A DNA stretch of 8,532 nt. Source: Desulfobulbaceae bacterium. Lineage in GTDB: Bacteria; Desulfobacterota; Desulfobulbia; Desulfobulbales; Desulfocapsaceae. Each line of letters begins with the position of its first letter. Positions within the stretch are counted from its first letter, which is position 1. The DNA is taken from NCBI GenBank assembly GCA_030599175.1, contig JAUVON010000099.1:1-8532 (forward strand), in the 5' to 3' direction. A model generated the notes under the pieces. It had not been told where the DNA came from. It did no database searches and saw nothing but the letters and a program-made list of their open reading frames with translations. The position numbers and the translations under genes were made by a program. Shown here piece by piece: positions 1-6,630 of the stretch.

Positions 1-1025
1 ATTGGAAACATTGGGTCAAACACCGTAACAGGCCCGTCTTCAGTATTGATTTTTTCAGGAAACTTAAATGGAACTTGAGTTTTGAACAGGCGCACTTTGT
101 TGGAGTTTGGGGATAAGCGGTAGAACTTTGGACCATTCAGTGAGACAAATGACTCCAAATTAACCAGCTTGTCTTCCTGTTCAAAAACTGTTGCCAGACA
201 TCCAAGTGTATTGGGGGAAGTAAACATCCCTGCGCAGCCACATGCGCTCTCTTTTGCACCGTCACAATGCGGGGCTGAGTCAGTCCCAAGGAAAAAACGC
301 GAATCTCCTGAAGTTGCTGCAGCCCTCAAAGCCAGGCGGTGCTTCTCACGTTTTGCAACAGGAAGACAGTAATAATGTGGCCTGATTCCCCGGGAAAAAA
401 TGGCATTTCTGTTAATAATCAAATGGTGTGTAGTAATTGTTGCCGCCATGTTATTGTCTGAAGCCATCACATAATCAACACCGGTTGCTGTTGTCACATG
501 CTCCATAACAATACGCAGTTCCGGTAAGCGACGACGCAGGGGATCCAGGACTGTATCTATGAATACAGCTTCACGGTCAAAAATATCAACATCATCCCCG
601 GTTACTTCACCATGCACCGATAAGGGCAAACCAATTTCCGCCATCTTTTCAAAAACCGGCATAACGGTTTCCATATCCCGAACTCCACTATCAGAGTTCG
701 TAGTAGCCCCTGCCGGATAAAGTTTTACAGCCTTTATCAGGCCAGAGGATGCACCATCACTAATTTCATCAGGCCTGGTTGCTTCAGTCAGATAAAGTGT
801 CATCAACGGTTCGAAATCATGACTGTCCGGGACTGCTTCTAATATTCTTTGACGATATAAGGCTGCCTGTTCCGGTAGGGTTATTGGTGGAACGAGGTTT
901 GGCATGATGATTGCGCGGCCGAAATCAGCACTGGAAAAGGGCGTCACAGCCCTCAGCATAGAGCCATCACGTAAATGCAGATGCCAATCATCCGGGCGCC
1001 TTATGATAAGTTCGGAAATACTCAT
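1..1025 (-). CDS. pyrC: Dihydroorotase, class II (PyrC), 3' end cut by window edge
   Basis: Cytosolic zinc amidohydrolase that interconverts N-carbamoyl-L-aspartate and dihydroorotate, step three of de novo pyrimidine synthesis. The frame is open from ATG at 1025 to the window edge, giving 341 residues. E. coli PyrC has about 348, so only the last few residues and the stop are missing. Every expected active-site residue is visible at an offset of two from E. coli: H15 and H17 (in DWHLHLRD), K101 (carboxylated lysine, in [11 protein letters not shown]), H138 (VHGE), H176 (EHVTT) and D249 (GTDSAPH). The start is supported by a GAGGT Shine-Dalgarno at 1033-1037, 7 nt upstream. It lies 64 bp downstream of the hydrolase gene on the same strand and may be co-transcribed with it. 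Identification is by motif reading and is very secure; nothing looks broken. Confidence 0.96.
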   Translation of the reverse strand, partial: MSISELIIRRPDDWHLHLRDGSMLRAVTPFSSADFGRAIIMPNLVPPITLPEQAALYRQRILEAVPDSHDFEPLMTLYLTEATRPDEISDGASSGLIKAVKLYPAGATTNSDSGVRDMETVMPVFEKMAEIGLPLSVHGEVTGDDVDIFDREAVFIDTVLDPLRRRLPELRIVMEHVTTATGVDYVMASDNNMAATITTHHLIINRNAIFSRGIRPHYYCLPVAKREKHRLALRAAATSGDSRFFLGTDSAPHCDGAKESACGCAGMFTSPNTLGCLATVFEQEDKLVNLESFVSLNGPKFYRLSPNSNKVRLFKTQVPFKFPEKINTEDGPVTVFDPMFP

Positions 1026-1089
1026 TTGTGGGACCTCATTAAAGTTTGGCAATACTCCTTTGATGCACTGCTCACCGGCCCCCTCAACC

Positions 1090-1926
1090 CTATCCCTCCA
1101 ACACAGCTCCCACCGTACCAAAGAAAAAACGTTGGCCCAGGCGGGCATGCATCAGCGAGGCCTTTTCCAGGCCTGTGCAATGGGATACTCCGATACGCTC
1201 AATATTATATTTATCGATGACTTTAAGAGTTTCGTCGAATTGCCGGTCAGTAGAAAATCCCAAATGTGTGCCGCCGATAACAGCAAAGATACGTTCATTT
1301 TTCAACTGGGTGATCGCGTAAGTGATAATATTGATCATACCGGCATGGGCGCATCCCAGGACGATTATCAATCCTTTATCAGTTTCGACCACCATCGATA
1401 GATCGTCAAGCAAGGGGTCAGGATGAACCTGACGGCCTTCCTCGGATATGAGCGTCATGTTGGCATCGCCTTTTTCAAATGCGCTTTTGCGAGGGATTTC
1501 GCCGGTCAGATATACTCCTGAACCAATTTTCACCATGTTGGTGCCCAGTTTAAACCTGGCCCCCAATGACTCCAGATAATTTCGGCGGTACGGTATACCG
1601 ATATCGCGTGTCACATCATCTTTGGACCAGGTGCGCCGGGCAAATATATCGTTATGTCCGTAAACATCCACCGGCCCTTTCAGTTTAAGAACCGCCGGCA
1701 ATCCACCGGTGTGGTCGTAATGGCCGTGGCTGATCATGACCGCATCGATGGTTCGAAGATCTTTTTTTAGCGCCAGGGAATTTTGAATAATGGCAAATCC
1801 CTGGCCGGTATCGAACAGGTAGTTGCCTTTATCGGTTTCTACAAAGCAGGAAAAACCGTGTTCACCGATGACGTCAAAGGGAACTCCTACCGAATTTTCA
1901 CATAAAATTGTTAACCGTGCTTTCAT
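1090..1926 (-). CDS. Metallo-beta-lactamase-fold metal-dependent hydrolase (COG1237-like)
   Basis: A 278-residue metallo-beta-lactamase-fold protein with no signal peptide, so probably cytosolic. The metal motif SHGHYDH supplies H67, H69, D71 and H72; further candidate ligands are H194 (GCAH), H221 (GGTH) and H249 (SHCTG). The GCAH, GGTH and SHCTG set is typical of the COG1237 group, often annotated after the archaeal enzyme that makes a ribofuranosyl-aminobenzene phosphate in methanopterin synthesis. Most bacterial members have no proven substrate, so I do not assign one. The frame could open at GTG 1935, but AAGGTG (1933-1938) lies 6 nt before ATG 1926 and that GTG falls inside it, so ATG 1926 is preferred. 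pyrC follows 64 bp downstream, suggesting shared transcription but no obvious pathway link. Confidence 0.85.
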   Translation of the reverse strand: MKARLTILCENSVGVPFDVIGEHGFSCFVETDKGNYLFDTGQGFAIIQNSLALKKDLRTIDAVMISHGHYDHTGGLPAVLKLKGPVDVYGHNDIFARRTWSKDDVTRDIGIPYRRNYLESLGARFKLGTNMVKIGSGVYLTGEIPRKSAFEKGDANMTLISEEGRQVHPDPLLDDLSMVVETDKGLIIVLGCAHAGMINIITYAITQLKNERIFAVIGGTHLGFSTDRQFDETLKVIDKYNIERIGVSHCTGLEKASLMHARLGQRFFFGTVGAVLEG

Positions 1927-1932
1927 TGCTAT

Positions 1933-1938
1933 CACCTT
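1933..1938 (-). promoter_or_regulatory. Shine-Dalgarno that fixes the start of the MBL hydrolase
   Basis: On the minus strand AAGGTG sits 6 nt upstream of ATG 1926. The only earlier in-frame start, GTG at 1935, lies inside this motif and has no Shine-Dalgarno of its own, so translation most likely begins at ATG 1926. Confidence 0.6.
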
Positions 1939-2070
1939 TTTGATAGAAAAAAACGGTAGAGAATAACATCTCCTTCGTCCCTAAAGTCATCCCTCCTGAA
2001 AAAAACATATAGGGCCATTAAATATTTGCTTTTCACAGAAACTCAGGGATTAAAATATCATGCAACAAAT

Positions 2071-2104
2071 CATAAGCCAGTTTACTTTTATTGACCATAA
2101 GCCA
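2071..2104. repeat. Direct repeat of CATAAGCCA, 25-bp period
   Basis: Two identical 9-bp copies of CATAAGCCA begin at 2071 and 2096 in the gap upstream of the hydrolase gene. On the minus strand they read TGGCTTATG. A period of 25 bp is about two and a half helical turns. They could be a pair of protein-binding half-sites or chance in AT-rich DNA. Confidence 0.4.
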
Positions 2105-2246
2105 ATCTACAACACAATGCTTGATCTATTCAAACTATCTACCTTGAACATTTCTCAGGAATAATTTTCACGTTATGATATGGTCGAAAGATATTGACTT
2201 TGACTGGCCAAGTATTTGATTTCCATGTTACCCTTCTCAATGTCTC

Positions 2247-2252
2247 ATTATA
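2247..2252 (-). promoter_or_regulatory. Possible -10 box (TATAAT) upstream of the hydrolase-pyrC pair
   Basis: A perfect TATAAT reads on the minus strand, but no good -35 hexamer lies 16-18 nt upstream. If used, transcription would start near 2240, giving a leader of roughly 310 nt before the hydrolase start. It could be a weak or activated promoter, or chance in AT-rich DNA. Confidence 0.3.
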
Positions 2253-2320
2253 TGGACAAAATGAACAAAAAGGTATTATGTGGAGAGCTTTTTCCATGTA
2301 TTTGCAATATGAATTGCCTA

Positions 2321-3340
2321 CTATCGATGGTAACTAAATGTATACTTAAATGTTTCAGGGACAAGCCAGTCAAGGGTCTTGGTCCCGATCTGTGCATAAG
2401 GGTAACCAAAGGTATTGATTGGTGCTCCGTATTGGGACGGATTCAGTTGCAAATCACGCCCAACAGCGAGCTTCACCCTGTACTGATCCCAGCTACCCCA
2501 GAAATACTCACGGTACTCTTTAGTCTTAGTATCACCCAACCGAAGCTTCTCTTTGAGGATCATCTTGCGAACATCAGCAGGGTCAACCGGAACCCAGTCA
2601 TAACCAGGAAGATAGAACTCAGCCCAACAGTGCTGCCATTTTGTAATATCCTCTTCTGATTTTTTTCCCTGTCGGATTCCAAATACCTCACGGGCAGGAA
2701 CACCTGCTGCCCGGGCTAGAGCTACAAAAACGGAGTGAATATCTGTGCACTTGCCCCCTGGTCGTTCCAGCAATGAACAAACATCCCCCGGACCGCAGCC
2801 AATAGTTTTGGGGTCACGATACATGTTTTCGCAGGTCCAATCATAAATCGCCTTTGCCTTGTCCAGGATCGTTGTTTTGCCCATAGTAATCTGATCGGCA
2901 AGAATTTTCACTTGTCCATCTATGGGACCAAGGCTGGTAGGGGCAAGATACATTTTGTAATCCGCTGGATTCCATGCAGCTTCTTTATCCGGAAAATTCT
3001 TACGAATGACCTCTTGACGCACGACATGAAAAGACAGGGTCAACTTGCGGCTTTTTGTCCCTTTGTTCCAGCGTGCATACAGGATAGGAGTCGAATATTT
3101 CTGATCTGAATACATTGCTGACTCAGCATAATCACCACTCACTTTAATATTACTGATAACTTGATCTCTATCAGAGAAAGGATAGGGAATCCAGAGCTGC
3201 GCCTCTTCGTCTAATGTATGGGCTGACAGGTCAAATTCCATCGTAATAGTACCTGCTGCCTCATTTTTGGCCTGTACACTCATTGGCAGCAATATAAAAA
3301 CAACTGCAATTGTTAGAATAATTAGTTTTCTTATTTTCAT
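2321..3340 (-). CDS. Exported transglutaminase-like (papain-fold) protein
   Basis: A 339-residue transglutaminase-like superfamily protein with a Sec signal peptide: KIRK, a hydrophobic run to about residue 20, then a cleavage-like SVQA-KN near residue 24, so it should act in the periplasm. An N-terminal beta-rich region (about 28-115) precedes the catalytic domain. The Cys-His-Asp triad is visible as C198 in GGKCTDIHS, H237 in WQHCWAEF and D253 in PVDPAD. Two further cysteines, C182 and C188, flank a CGPGD segment and could form a disulfide. Prokaryotic relatives are usually peptidases, amidases or crosslinkers; the substrate is unknown. The frame could open at TTG 3376 or ATG 3349, but ATG 3340 has AGGA 8 nt upstream and places the signal peptide at the N-terminus. 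It is divergent from a LysR gene and has its own strong promoter. Confidence 0.85.
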   Translation of the reverse strand: MKIRKLIILTIAVVFILLPMSVQAKNEAAGTITMEFDLSAHTLDEEAQLWIPYPFSDRDQVISNIKVSGDYAESAMYSDQKYSTPILYARWNKGTKSRKLTLSFHVVRQEVIRKNFPDKEAAWNPADYKMYLAPTSLGPIDGQVKILADQITMGKTTILDKAKAIYDWTCENMYRDPKTIGCGPGDVCSLLERPGGKCTDIHSVFVALARAAGVPAREVFGIRQGKKSEEDITKWQHCWAEFYLPGYDWVPVDPADVRKMILKEKLRLGDTKTKEYREYFWGSWDQYRVKLAVGRDLQLNPSQYGAPINTFGYPYAQIGTKTLDWLVPETFKYTFSYHR

Positions 3341-3377
3341 TCTTTCCATCCTGGGATGTTTATTATGTAGCCTCAAA

Positions 3378-3403
3378 TCAGCTTTTTCATTTCTTTTAGC
3401 TGA
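3378..3403. repeat. Inverted repeat in the transglutaminase 5' leader
   Basis: TCAGCT (3378-3383) and AGCTGA (3398-3403) are perfect complements separated by 14 nt. The repeat covers the predicted transcription start (about 3402) of the transglutaminase-like gene, so it could form a hairpin at the very 5' end of that mRNA and affect stability, or act as a DNA site. No T run follows, so it is not a terminator. Confidence 0.4.
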
Positions 3404-3408
3404 ATGGC

Positions 3409-3437
3409 ATGATATATTGGCTTCATCAATATGTCAA
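3409..3437 (-). promoter_or_regulatory. Sigma70-type promoter of the transglutaminase-like gene
   Basis: On the minus strand a perfect -35 TTGACA (3432-3437) is followed, after exactly 17 nt, by TATCAT (3409-3414). This is close to full consensus. It predicts a start near 3402 and a 5' leader of about 60 nt before ATG 3340. An inverted repeat fills the spacer and another abuts the -35 on its upstream side, so binding by the divergent LysR protein would directly affect this promoter. Confidence 0.75.
3414..3432. promoter_or_regulatory. Inverted repeat, candidate LysR site 1
   Basis: ATATTG (3414-3419) and CAATAT (3427-3432) are perfect complements around a 7-nt spacer. T3417 and A3429 give the T-N11-A symmetry of LysR-family sites. 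It lies between the -35 and -10 of the transglutaminase promoter, where bound protein would block transcription or bend the spacer. Confidence 0.45.
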
Positions 3438-3452
3438 ATAGGTAATTCCTAT
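3438..3452. promoter_or_regulatory. Inverted repeat, candidate LysR site 2 (ATAGG-N5-CCTAT)
   Basis: A clean dyad, ATAGG-TAATT-CCTAT, centred on 3445. T3439 and A3451 give an exact T-N11-A. It directly abuts the -35 of the minus-strand promoter, centred about 43 bp upstream of the predicted start, the usual place for a LysR activation site. On the plus strand its end overlaps the TATAAT proposed for the regulator itself, fitting autorepression. Confidence 0.55.
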
Positions 3453-3457
3453 ATAAT
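3452..3457 (+). promoter_or_regulatory. Probable -10 box of the LysR-type regulator gene
   Basis: A perfect TATAAT lies 28 bp before ATG 3486, predicting a start near 3464 and a leader of about 22 nt. No good -35 hexamer exists 16-18 nt upstream. The box is embedded in the junction of two inverted repeats, so occupancy by the regulator would occlude it. Confidence 0.5.
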
Positions 3458-3470
3458 TTGCTCTAATTAT
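3453..3470. promoter_or_regulatory. Inverted repeat, candidate LysR site 3 (ATAATT-N6-AATTAT)
   Basis: A perfect 6-bp dyad with a 6-nt spacer immediately follows site 2. Its centre is about 60 bp upstream of the predicted transglutaminase start, matching the typical upstream recognition-site position of LysR regulators. It also contains TAA-N7-TAA (3454-3466). The arms are AT-rich, so chance is more likely than for site 2. Confidence 0.4.
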
Positions 3471-3485
3471 CGGCCAACCAAATCT

Positions 3486-4382
3486 ATGGAAATCAGAAAA
3501 CTCGAAGTATTTTGTAAGGTTGTAGAACTAAAAAGCTTTACCAAGGCAGCGGAGAGAGTTCTCCTGTCCCAGCCGACCGTCAGTGAACATATACGCAACC
3601 TGGAAAATGAACTCGGTCAAAAATTAATTAACCGACTGGGCAAGGAAATTGAAGCAACCCCTGTGGGAAAGTTGCTCTATGGCTATGCCACCAATATTAT
3701 ACGGATTCAGCAAGAAGCCGTGCAGGCCATTGAGCAGTATAGCGGCGACCTGAAGGGCAAAATAAAGGTAGGTTGCGGGACAATCCCCGGCACTTATATC
3801 TTGCCTGAATTTATCAGTCAGTTTCGTGATGAACATCCATCTATAAAGACAATCTTGCGTATTACCAGCTCCCATACCATTGCCCTGGAAGTACTGGCTG
3901 GAGAGCTTGAACTTGGATTTGTCGGAGCCAGATGGAAGGAGAAAAAACTAGACTGGACCGAGATGTTTTCCGATGAATTGACCCTTGTCCTGTACCCGGA
4001 TCATCCTTTGGCTGGGTATAAAGAGGTTTGTCTTGAGGATGTGACAGGCATGCCGTTTATTTTACGTGAACCTGAGTCTGGTACGCGGAAGGTATTTTGC
4101 AAGATTCTTGAACAGGAAGGACTCAAAATGAACGACCTGCAAATAGTTGCGGAAATCGGATCCACCGCTGCGGTCAAGGAAGCTGTTAAGGCTGGTATAG
4201 GTATATCAATCCTTTCAAAGCGTGCTGTCCAGGATGATGTGAATTGTGGGAGGCTGATAACAATTGGTGTAAAGGATCTTGATCTACGTAGGCCATTTTA
4301 CTTTATCAAACGAAAAAACAGAGCGCTATCCCCTGTTGCTGCAGCTTTTGTGGACTATCTGTTAAACAGCGTGCAATATTGA
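3486..4382 (+). CDS. LysR-family transcriptional regulator
   Basis: A 298-residue LysR-type regulator of normal family length. The N-terminal winged helix-turn-helix spans about residues 1-60, with the typical pattern SFTKAAERVLLSQPTVSEHI around 17-36 and NLENELGQKL after it. A linker helix follows to about 88, and the co-inducer-binding domain (starting GKIKVG, about 91) runs to about 290. By eye it resembles CysL/YeiE and the so-called selenium-metabolism-associated group of anaerobic bacteria, but I cannot assign a ligand. The frame stays open upstream to 3267, but ATG 3486 starts exactly where family members do, and the longer form would overlap the divergent gene. No clear Shine-Dalgarno precedes it, so translation may be weak. 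It probably controls itself and the divergent transglutaminase-like gene. Confidence 0.92.
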   Translation: MEIRKLEVFCKVVELKSFTKAAERVLLSQPTVSEHIRNLENELGQKLINRLGKEIEATPVGKLLYGYATNIIRIQQEAVQAIEQYSGDLKGKIKVGCGTIPGTYILPEFISQFRDEHPSIKTILRITSSHTIALEVLAGELELGFVGARWKEKKLDWTEMFSDELTLVLYPDHPLAGYKEVCLEDVTGMPFILREPESGTRKVFCKILEQEGLKMNDLQIVAEIGSTAAVKEAVKAGIGISILSKRAVQDDVNCGRLITIGVKDLDLRRPFYFIKRKNRALSPVAAAFVDYLLNSVQY

Positions 4383-4420
4383 CCCCTCAAACCAAATATC
4401 TTTTGAAACCAGGGGAGTCA
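4380..4420. repeat. Imperfect inverted repeat after the LysR gene
   Basis: TGA plus CCCCT (4380-4387) can pair with AGGGG and TCA (4411-4420) if a two-base bulge is allowed; CAAA and TTTG inside can extend the stem. It begins at the regulator's stop codon. No T run follows, so it is not a standard intrinsic terminator, but it may slow transcription or be a relic of a REP-like element. It is the only hairpin worth noting in the 148-bp convergent gap. Confidence 0.3.
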
Positions 4421-4530
4421 AATGTGTGACCTTTCCTCTGCCAACCCTGCCTGATCGTCTCCCCCTTGTTACGCTTAAATCCAAGTAGTCGAACCAAAGT
4501 CAGATGTGCAATTACATGTTATTATATTGT

Positions 4531-5433
4531 TTAGTTGAAGATGAGTTCCATATTATTAATATTTTCATGCATGACGGATAAAAAATCACCCTCTTCAGGT
4601 TTGGCAAAGCAGGGTGAGAAAACTTGGCTCTGAATATCCATTTTCTGCAGCTGTCTGACTGACTCCGGCAACGATTCCCCTTCCCAGATCATCCATTTGC
4701 CGGAATGCTCTTTGACCAGTTCCTGCAATTGCTTCCATTCTTTTTCACCTGGATCTTCATCCGGCTCCCACATCACCATTTTCAGATTCAGGTTATACTT
4801 TCTGACCATGTACTGGTAAATAGGATGAGAGCCGAAAAGGGGGAGTGCCGGTATTTTCGCACTCAAGGCCGTCATCCGGGCATCCAGCTCAAGCAGGTTC
4901 TTTTTTAGTGCTTCGAAATTCTTGGAAAAATCATCTTTATAGACAGGAACATTTCGGATCAAAGCTTTGTAAATGGCCTCGGCTTGCAGGATTGCCTGGG
5001 AAAAATCGAGCCAGGTTGTGAAGACTGTGCCGCCGTGGGAATGGTCGCCTCCAGGCCCGTGACTGTGAGTGACCTTGGTTTTAATATGAATCAGGTTAGT
5101 TTTGAAGGCCTTTGATGTATCAACTGTACGCAGCATCGGCAGACTGACTTTTTTTGTCCATTTTGCGTAACCTGCACCGTTCAGGATTATCAAGTCGGCC
5201 TGCTGGTATTTTCTCACTGTTTCTGTATCAGGTATCCAGAAGGCTGGATCAACATTCGGCGGTGCAGGAAAGACAACGTTGACATGTTCGCCCCCGATCC
5301 GCTCAGCAAAATAGGTCAGCGGATAGTTGACGGTATAGACGGTAAGTTTATTATCTGCAAAAGCCTGCTGCAATGGCTGGGTAAGCATCAATAATAATAC
5401 AATTAATACACATCTGATTGACATCGCGAACAT
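4531..5433 (-). CDS. ZnuA-like metal ABC transporter substrate-binding protein
   Basis: A 300-residue periplasmic binding protein of the cluster A-I (ZnuA/TroA) family. Residues 1-26 form a signal peptide with a cleavage-like AFA-DN. The family scaffold is clear: VDPAFWIPD (61-69), ADLIILNGAGYAKW (79-92), WLDF (141-144), GSHPIYQYMVRKYNL (201-215) and MIWEGE (248-253). A His-rich loop at 123-133 holds H123, H125, H131 and H133, a hallmark of zinc-binding members. Two usual ligands appear substituted: the His after DP is A64, and the His in the HxWLDP motif is T139; H203 and E251 remain. AGGGAG lies 6 nt before ATG 5433. It is last in a four-gene set, 21 nt after an FtsX-type permease, so it probably delivers zinc or another divalent metal to that transporter. 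Confidence 0.85.
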   Translation of the reverse strand: MFAMSIRCVLIVLLLMLTQPLQQAFADNKLTVYTVNYPLTYFAERIGGEHVNVVFPAPPNVDPAFWIPDTETVRKYQQADLIILNGAGYAKWTKKVSLPMLRTVDTSKAFKTNLIHIKTKVTHSHGPGGDHSHGGTVFTTWLDFSQAILQAEAIYKALIRNVPVYKDDFSKNFEALKKNLLELDARMTALSAKIPALPLFGSHPIYQYMVRKYNLNLKMVMWEPDEDPGEKEWKQLQELVKEHSGKWMIWEGESLPESVRQLQKMDIQSQVFSPCFAKPEEGDFLSVMHENINNMELIFN

Positions 5434-5454
5434 ATTCTTCTCCCTGGGGAAGTA

Positions 5455-6630
5455 CTAAATAAACAAATTCCTAACCAGCATCTGATCATACTGGAGAACC
5501 AGCGCCAGCAAACCTGCGCATACCGTCCCGCTGATCAGCACGATAATAAATATCTCTGCTCCCAGTAATCGGGCAATGGTAGCCCGGCTGCAGCCCAACT
5601 TGAAGATGACATCAATCTCTCTCTCTCGCAGGCGTAGTGACAGGGAAAAAACCAAGACCAAGGCTAATAGAGTGGCGGTTCCCACCAGCATGATGACCGC
5701 ATCAAGCACGTTGCGGATCTTGAAAATATTGGCCATCAGGGTGTTGATCACCTCTTTGGGCCGGACAATCTGGTAGGGAGTTTCTTTCTCCAGGTATCGG
5801 CCCTGGAGGATGATGCCGGATTTTTCATCGTAGGGAACAGCCAGCACCGCAGTGAGAGGAAAGTCTGTCTGATCGCCATGCAGATGAAACGAATCAATAT
5901 TATCCTCCGTTATCTCGGTGTACTGCATGAGCTTGGTATTGGCTGTCACATTGCCTTTTTCCCGCTTGAGGATAACCGAACTGTCAGTTGTTTTGGTTAC
6001 ATCCTTGTGACCGTGACCAAGCCCCTGAATAACCCAGGTCGTCATGATATCAACAAAGACCGCCAGGTCGTCGGCACTGTGGGTAGGTGCCAGCACCCCG
6101 GTGATTTTCATTTTCAGCGGATAAACACCGGCAAGATTGAACAGGGTTTCCGGCGAGGAAACAATAAAATCACCTGGAACCAGGTTGAGTTTTATCGCGA
6201 CCTCGGCTCCGATAACACATTGGCCGATCACGGTGAACATCCCACCTTGAGTAAGCTCAATCTTCCGAAAATCAAAGTAGTCCAGTGAGGTCCCGACTAT
6301 GGGGAAATCACGAGCTTTGAAGCGGATATACAATGGAATCGGTGCGGCCAGGTCACTGTCCATGACCTGTTCGGCTGCAGCCATGGTAATGGTTTCAGGT
6401 ACTTCATCGCTAAAGTAGAGTGAATTCATCACCAGATCAAGGGCACTACCCTTGGCACCGATCAGTAACGGGCTTGACTCGGCCCTTAGGACAAGCTGGT
6501 GTTCGCTCTCGTTGAGCAGGATTTCCAATGCCAGTGGCAGGGCAGCAATAATGGTGATGCAGCCTATAAGGATGAACGTCCTCACCTTATTGTAGTTCAG
6601 GTAGCACCAGGCAAGGTAAAGACTATCCAT
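5455..6630 (-). CDS. FtsX/MacB-type ABC transporter permease
   Basis: A 391-residue inner-membrane protein. TM1 is about residues 17-40, then a large periplasmic domain to about 305 and two further helices (about 309-332 and 357-379). The loop between them, RLREREIDVIFKLGCSRATI, is the cytoplasmic coupling segment of the FtsX/MacB family. The periplasmic domain carries two short His motifs, GHGHKD (205-210) and FHLHGD (248-253), that could handle metal. The chain ends soon after the third helix, so a fourth TM expected of classic FtsX folds is not apparent; this may be normal for the subfamily or a shortened C-terminus. ATG 6630 overlaps the ATPase stop as TGATG, implying translational coupling; a GTG one codon earlier is the alternative. 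It should pair with the preceding ATPase and the following binding protein. Confidence 0.85.
   Translation of the reverse strand: MDSLYLAWCYLNYNKVRTFILIGCITIIAALPLALEILLNESEHQLVLRAESSPLLIGAKGSALDLVMNSLYFSDEVPETITMAAAEQVMDSDLAAPIPLYIRFKARDFPIVGTSLDYFDFRKIELTQGGMFTVIGQCVIGAEVAIKLNLVPGDFIVSSPETLFNLAGVYPLKMKITGVLAPTHSADDLAVFVDIMTTWVIQGLGHGHKDVTKTTDSSVILKREKGNVTANTKLMQYTEITEDNIDSFHLHGDQTDFPLTAVLAVPYDEKSGIILQGRYLEKETPYQIVRPKEVINTLMANIFKIRNVLDAVIMLVGTATLLALVLVFSLSLRLREREIDVIFKLGCSRATIARLLGAEIFIIVLISGTVCAGLLALVLQYDQMLVRNLFI

Larger units (their letters stand above)
1927..2320. other. 394-bp AT-rich intergenic region, no supported gene
   Basis: This gap separates the transglutaminase-like gene (its stop is at 2321) from the hydrolase gene, both on the minus strand. 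No ORF of convincing length or family was found on either strand. It contains a minus-strand TATAAT at 2247-2252, a 17-codon minus-strand frame at 2173-2226, a 9-bp direct repeat at 2071 and 2096, and two extra purine-rich Shine-Dalgarno-like motifs at 1991-1997 and 1970-1975 upstream of the true one. I see no hairpin followed by a T run after the transglutaminase gene. The length and base composition would suit a long 5' leader, decayed coding sequence or a small RNA; the sequence alone does not decide. Confidence 0.5.

Noticed and set aside
904..1401. Plus-strand frames opposite pyrC and the hydrolase.
   Set aside because: They are antisense shadows of two confidently identified genes and show no family motif.
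1898..1990. A 30-residue minus-strand frame beginning just after AGGAGGG, overlapping the hydrolase start.
   Set aside because: The Shine-Dalgarno-like motif is only 1 nt from the ATG, the frame overlaps a well-supported start in another frame, and the product resembles nothing.
2216..2659. A 147-residue plus-strand frame over the end of the transglutaminase gene.
   Set aside because: It is antisense to a gene with an intact catalytic triad, and its translation has no recognisable domain.
3267..3485. A 73-residue N-terminal extension of the LysR regulator.
   Set aside because: It overlaps the start of the divergent transglutaminase gene and both promoters, and ATG 3486 matches the normal family start.
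4480..4515. GGTTCGA on the minus strand, like a tRNA T-loop.
   Set aside because: The flanking bases do not form a T stem and no acceptor or anticodon arm can be found around it.
4383..4530. Intrinsic terminators for the convergent LysR and binding-protein genes.
   Set aside because: No stem followed by a T run is visible in either direction; only the imperfect palindrome at 4380-4420 is present.
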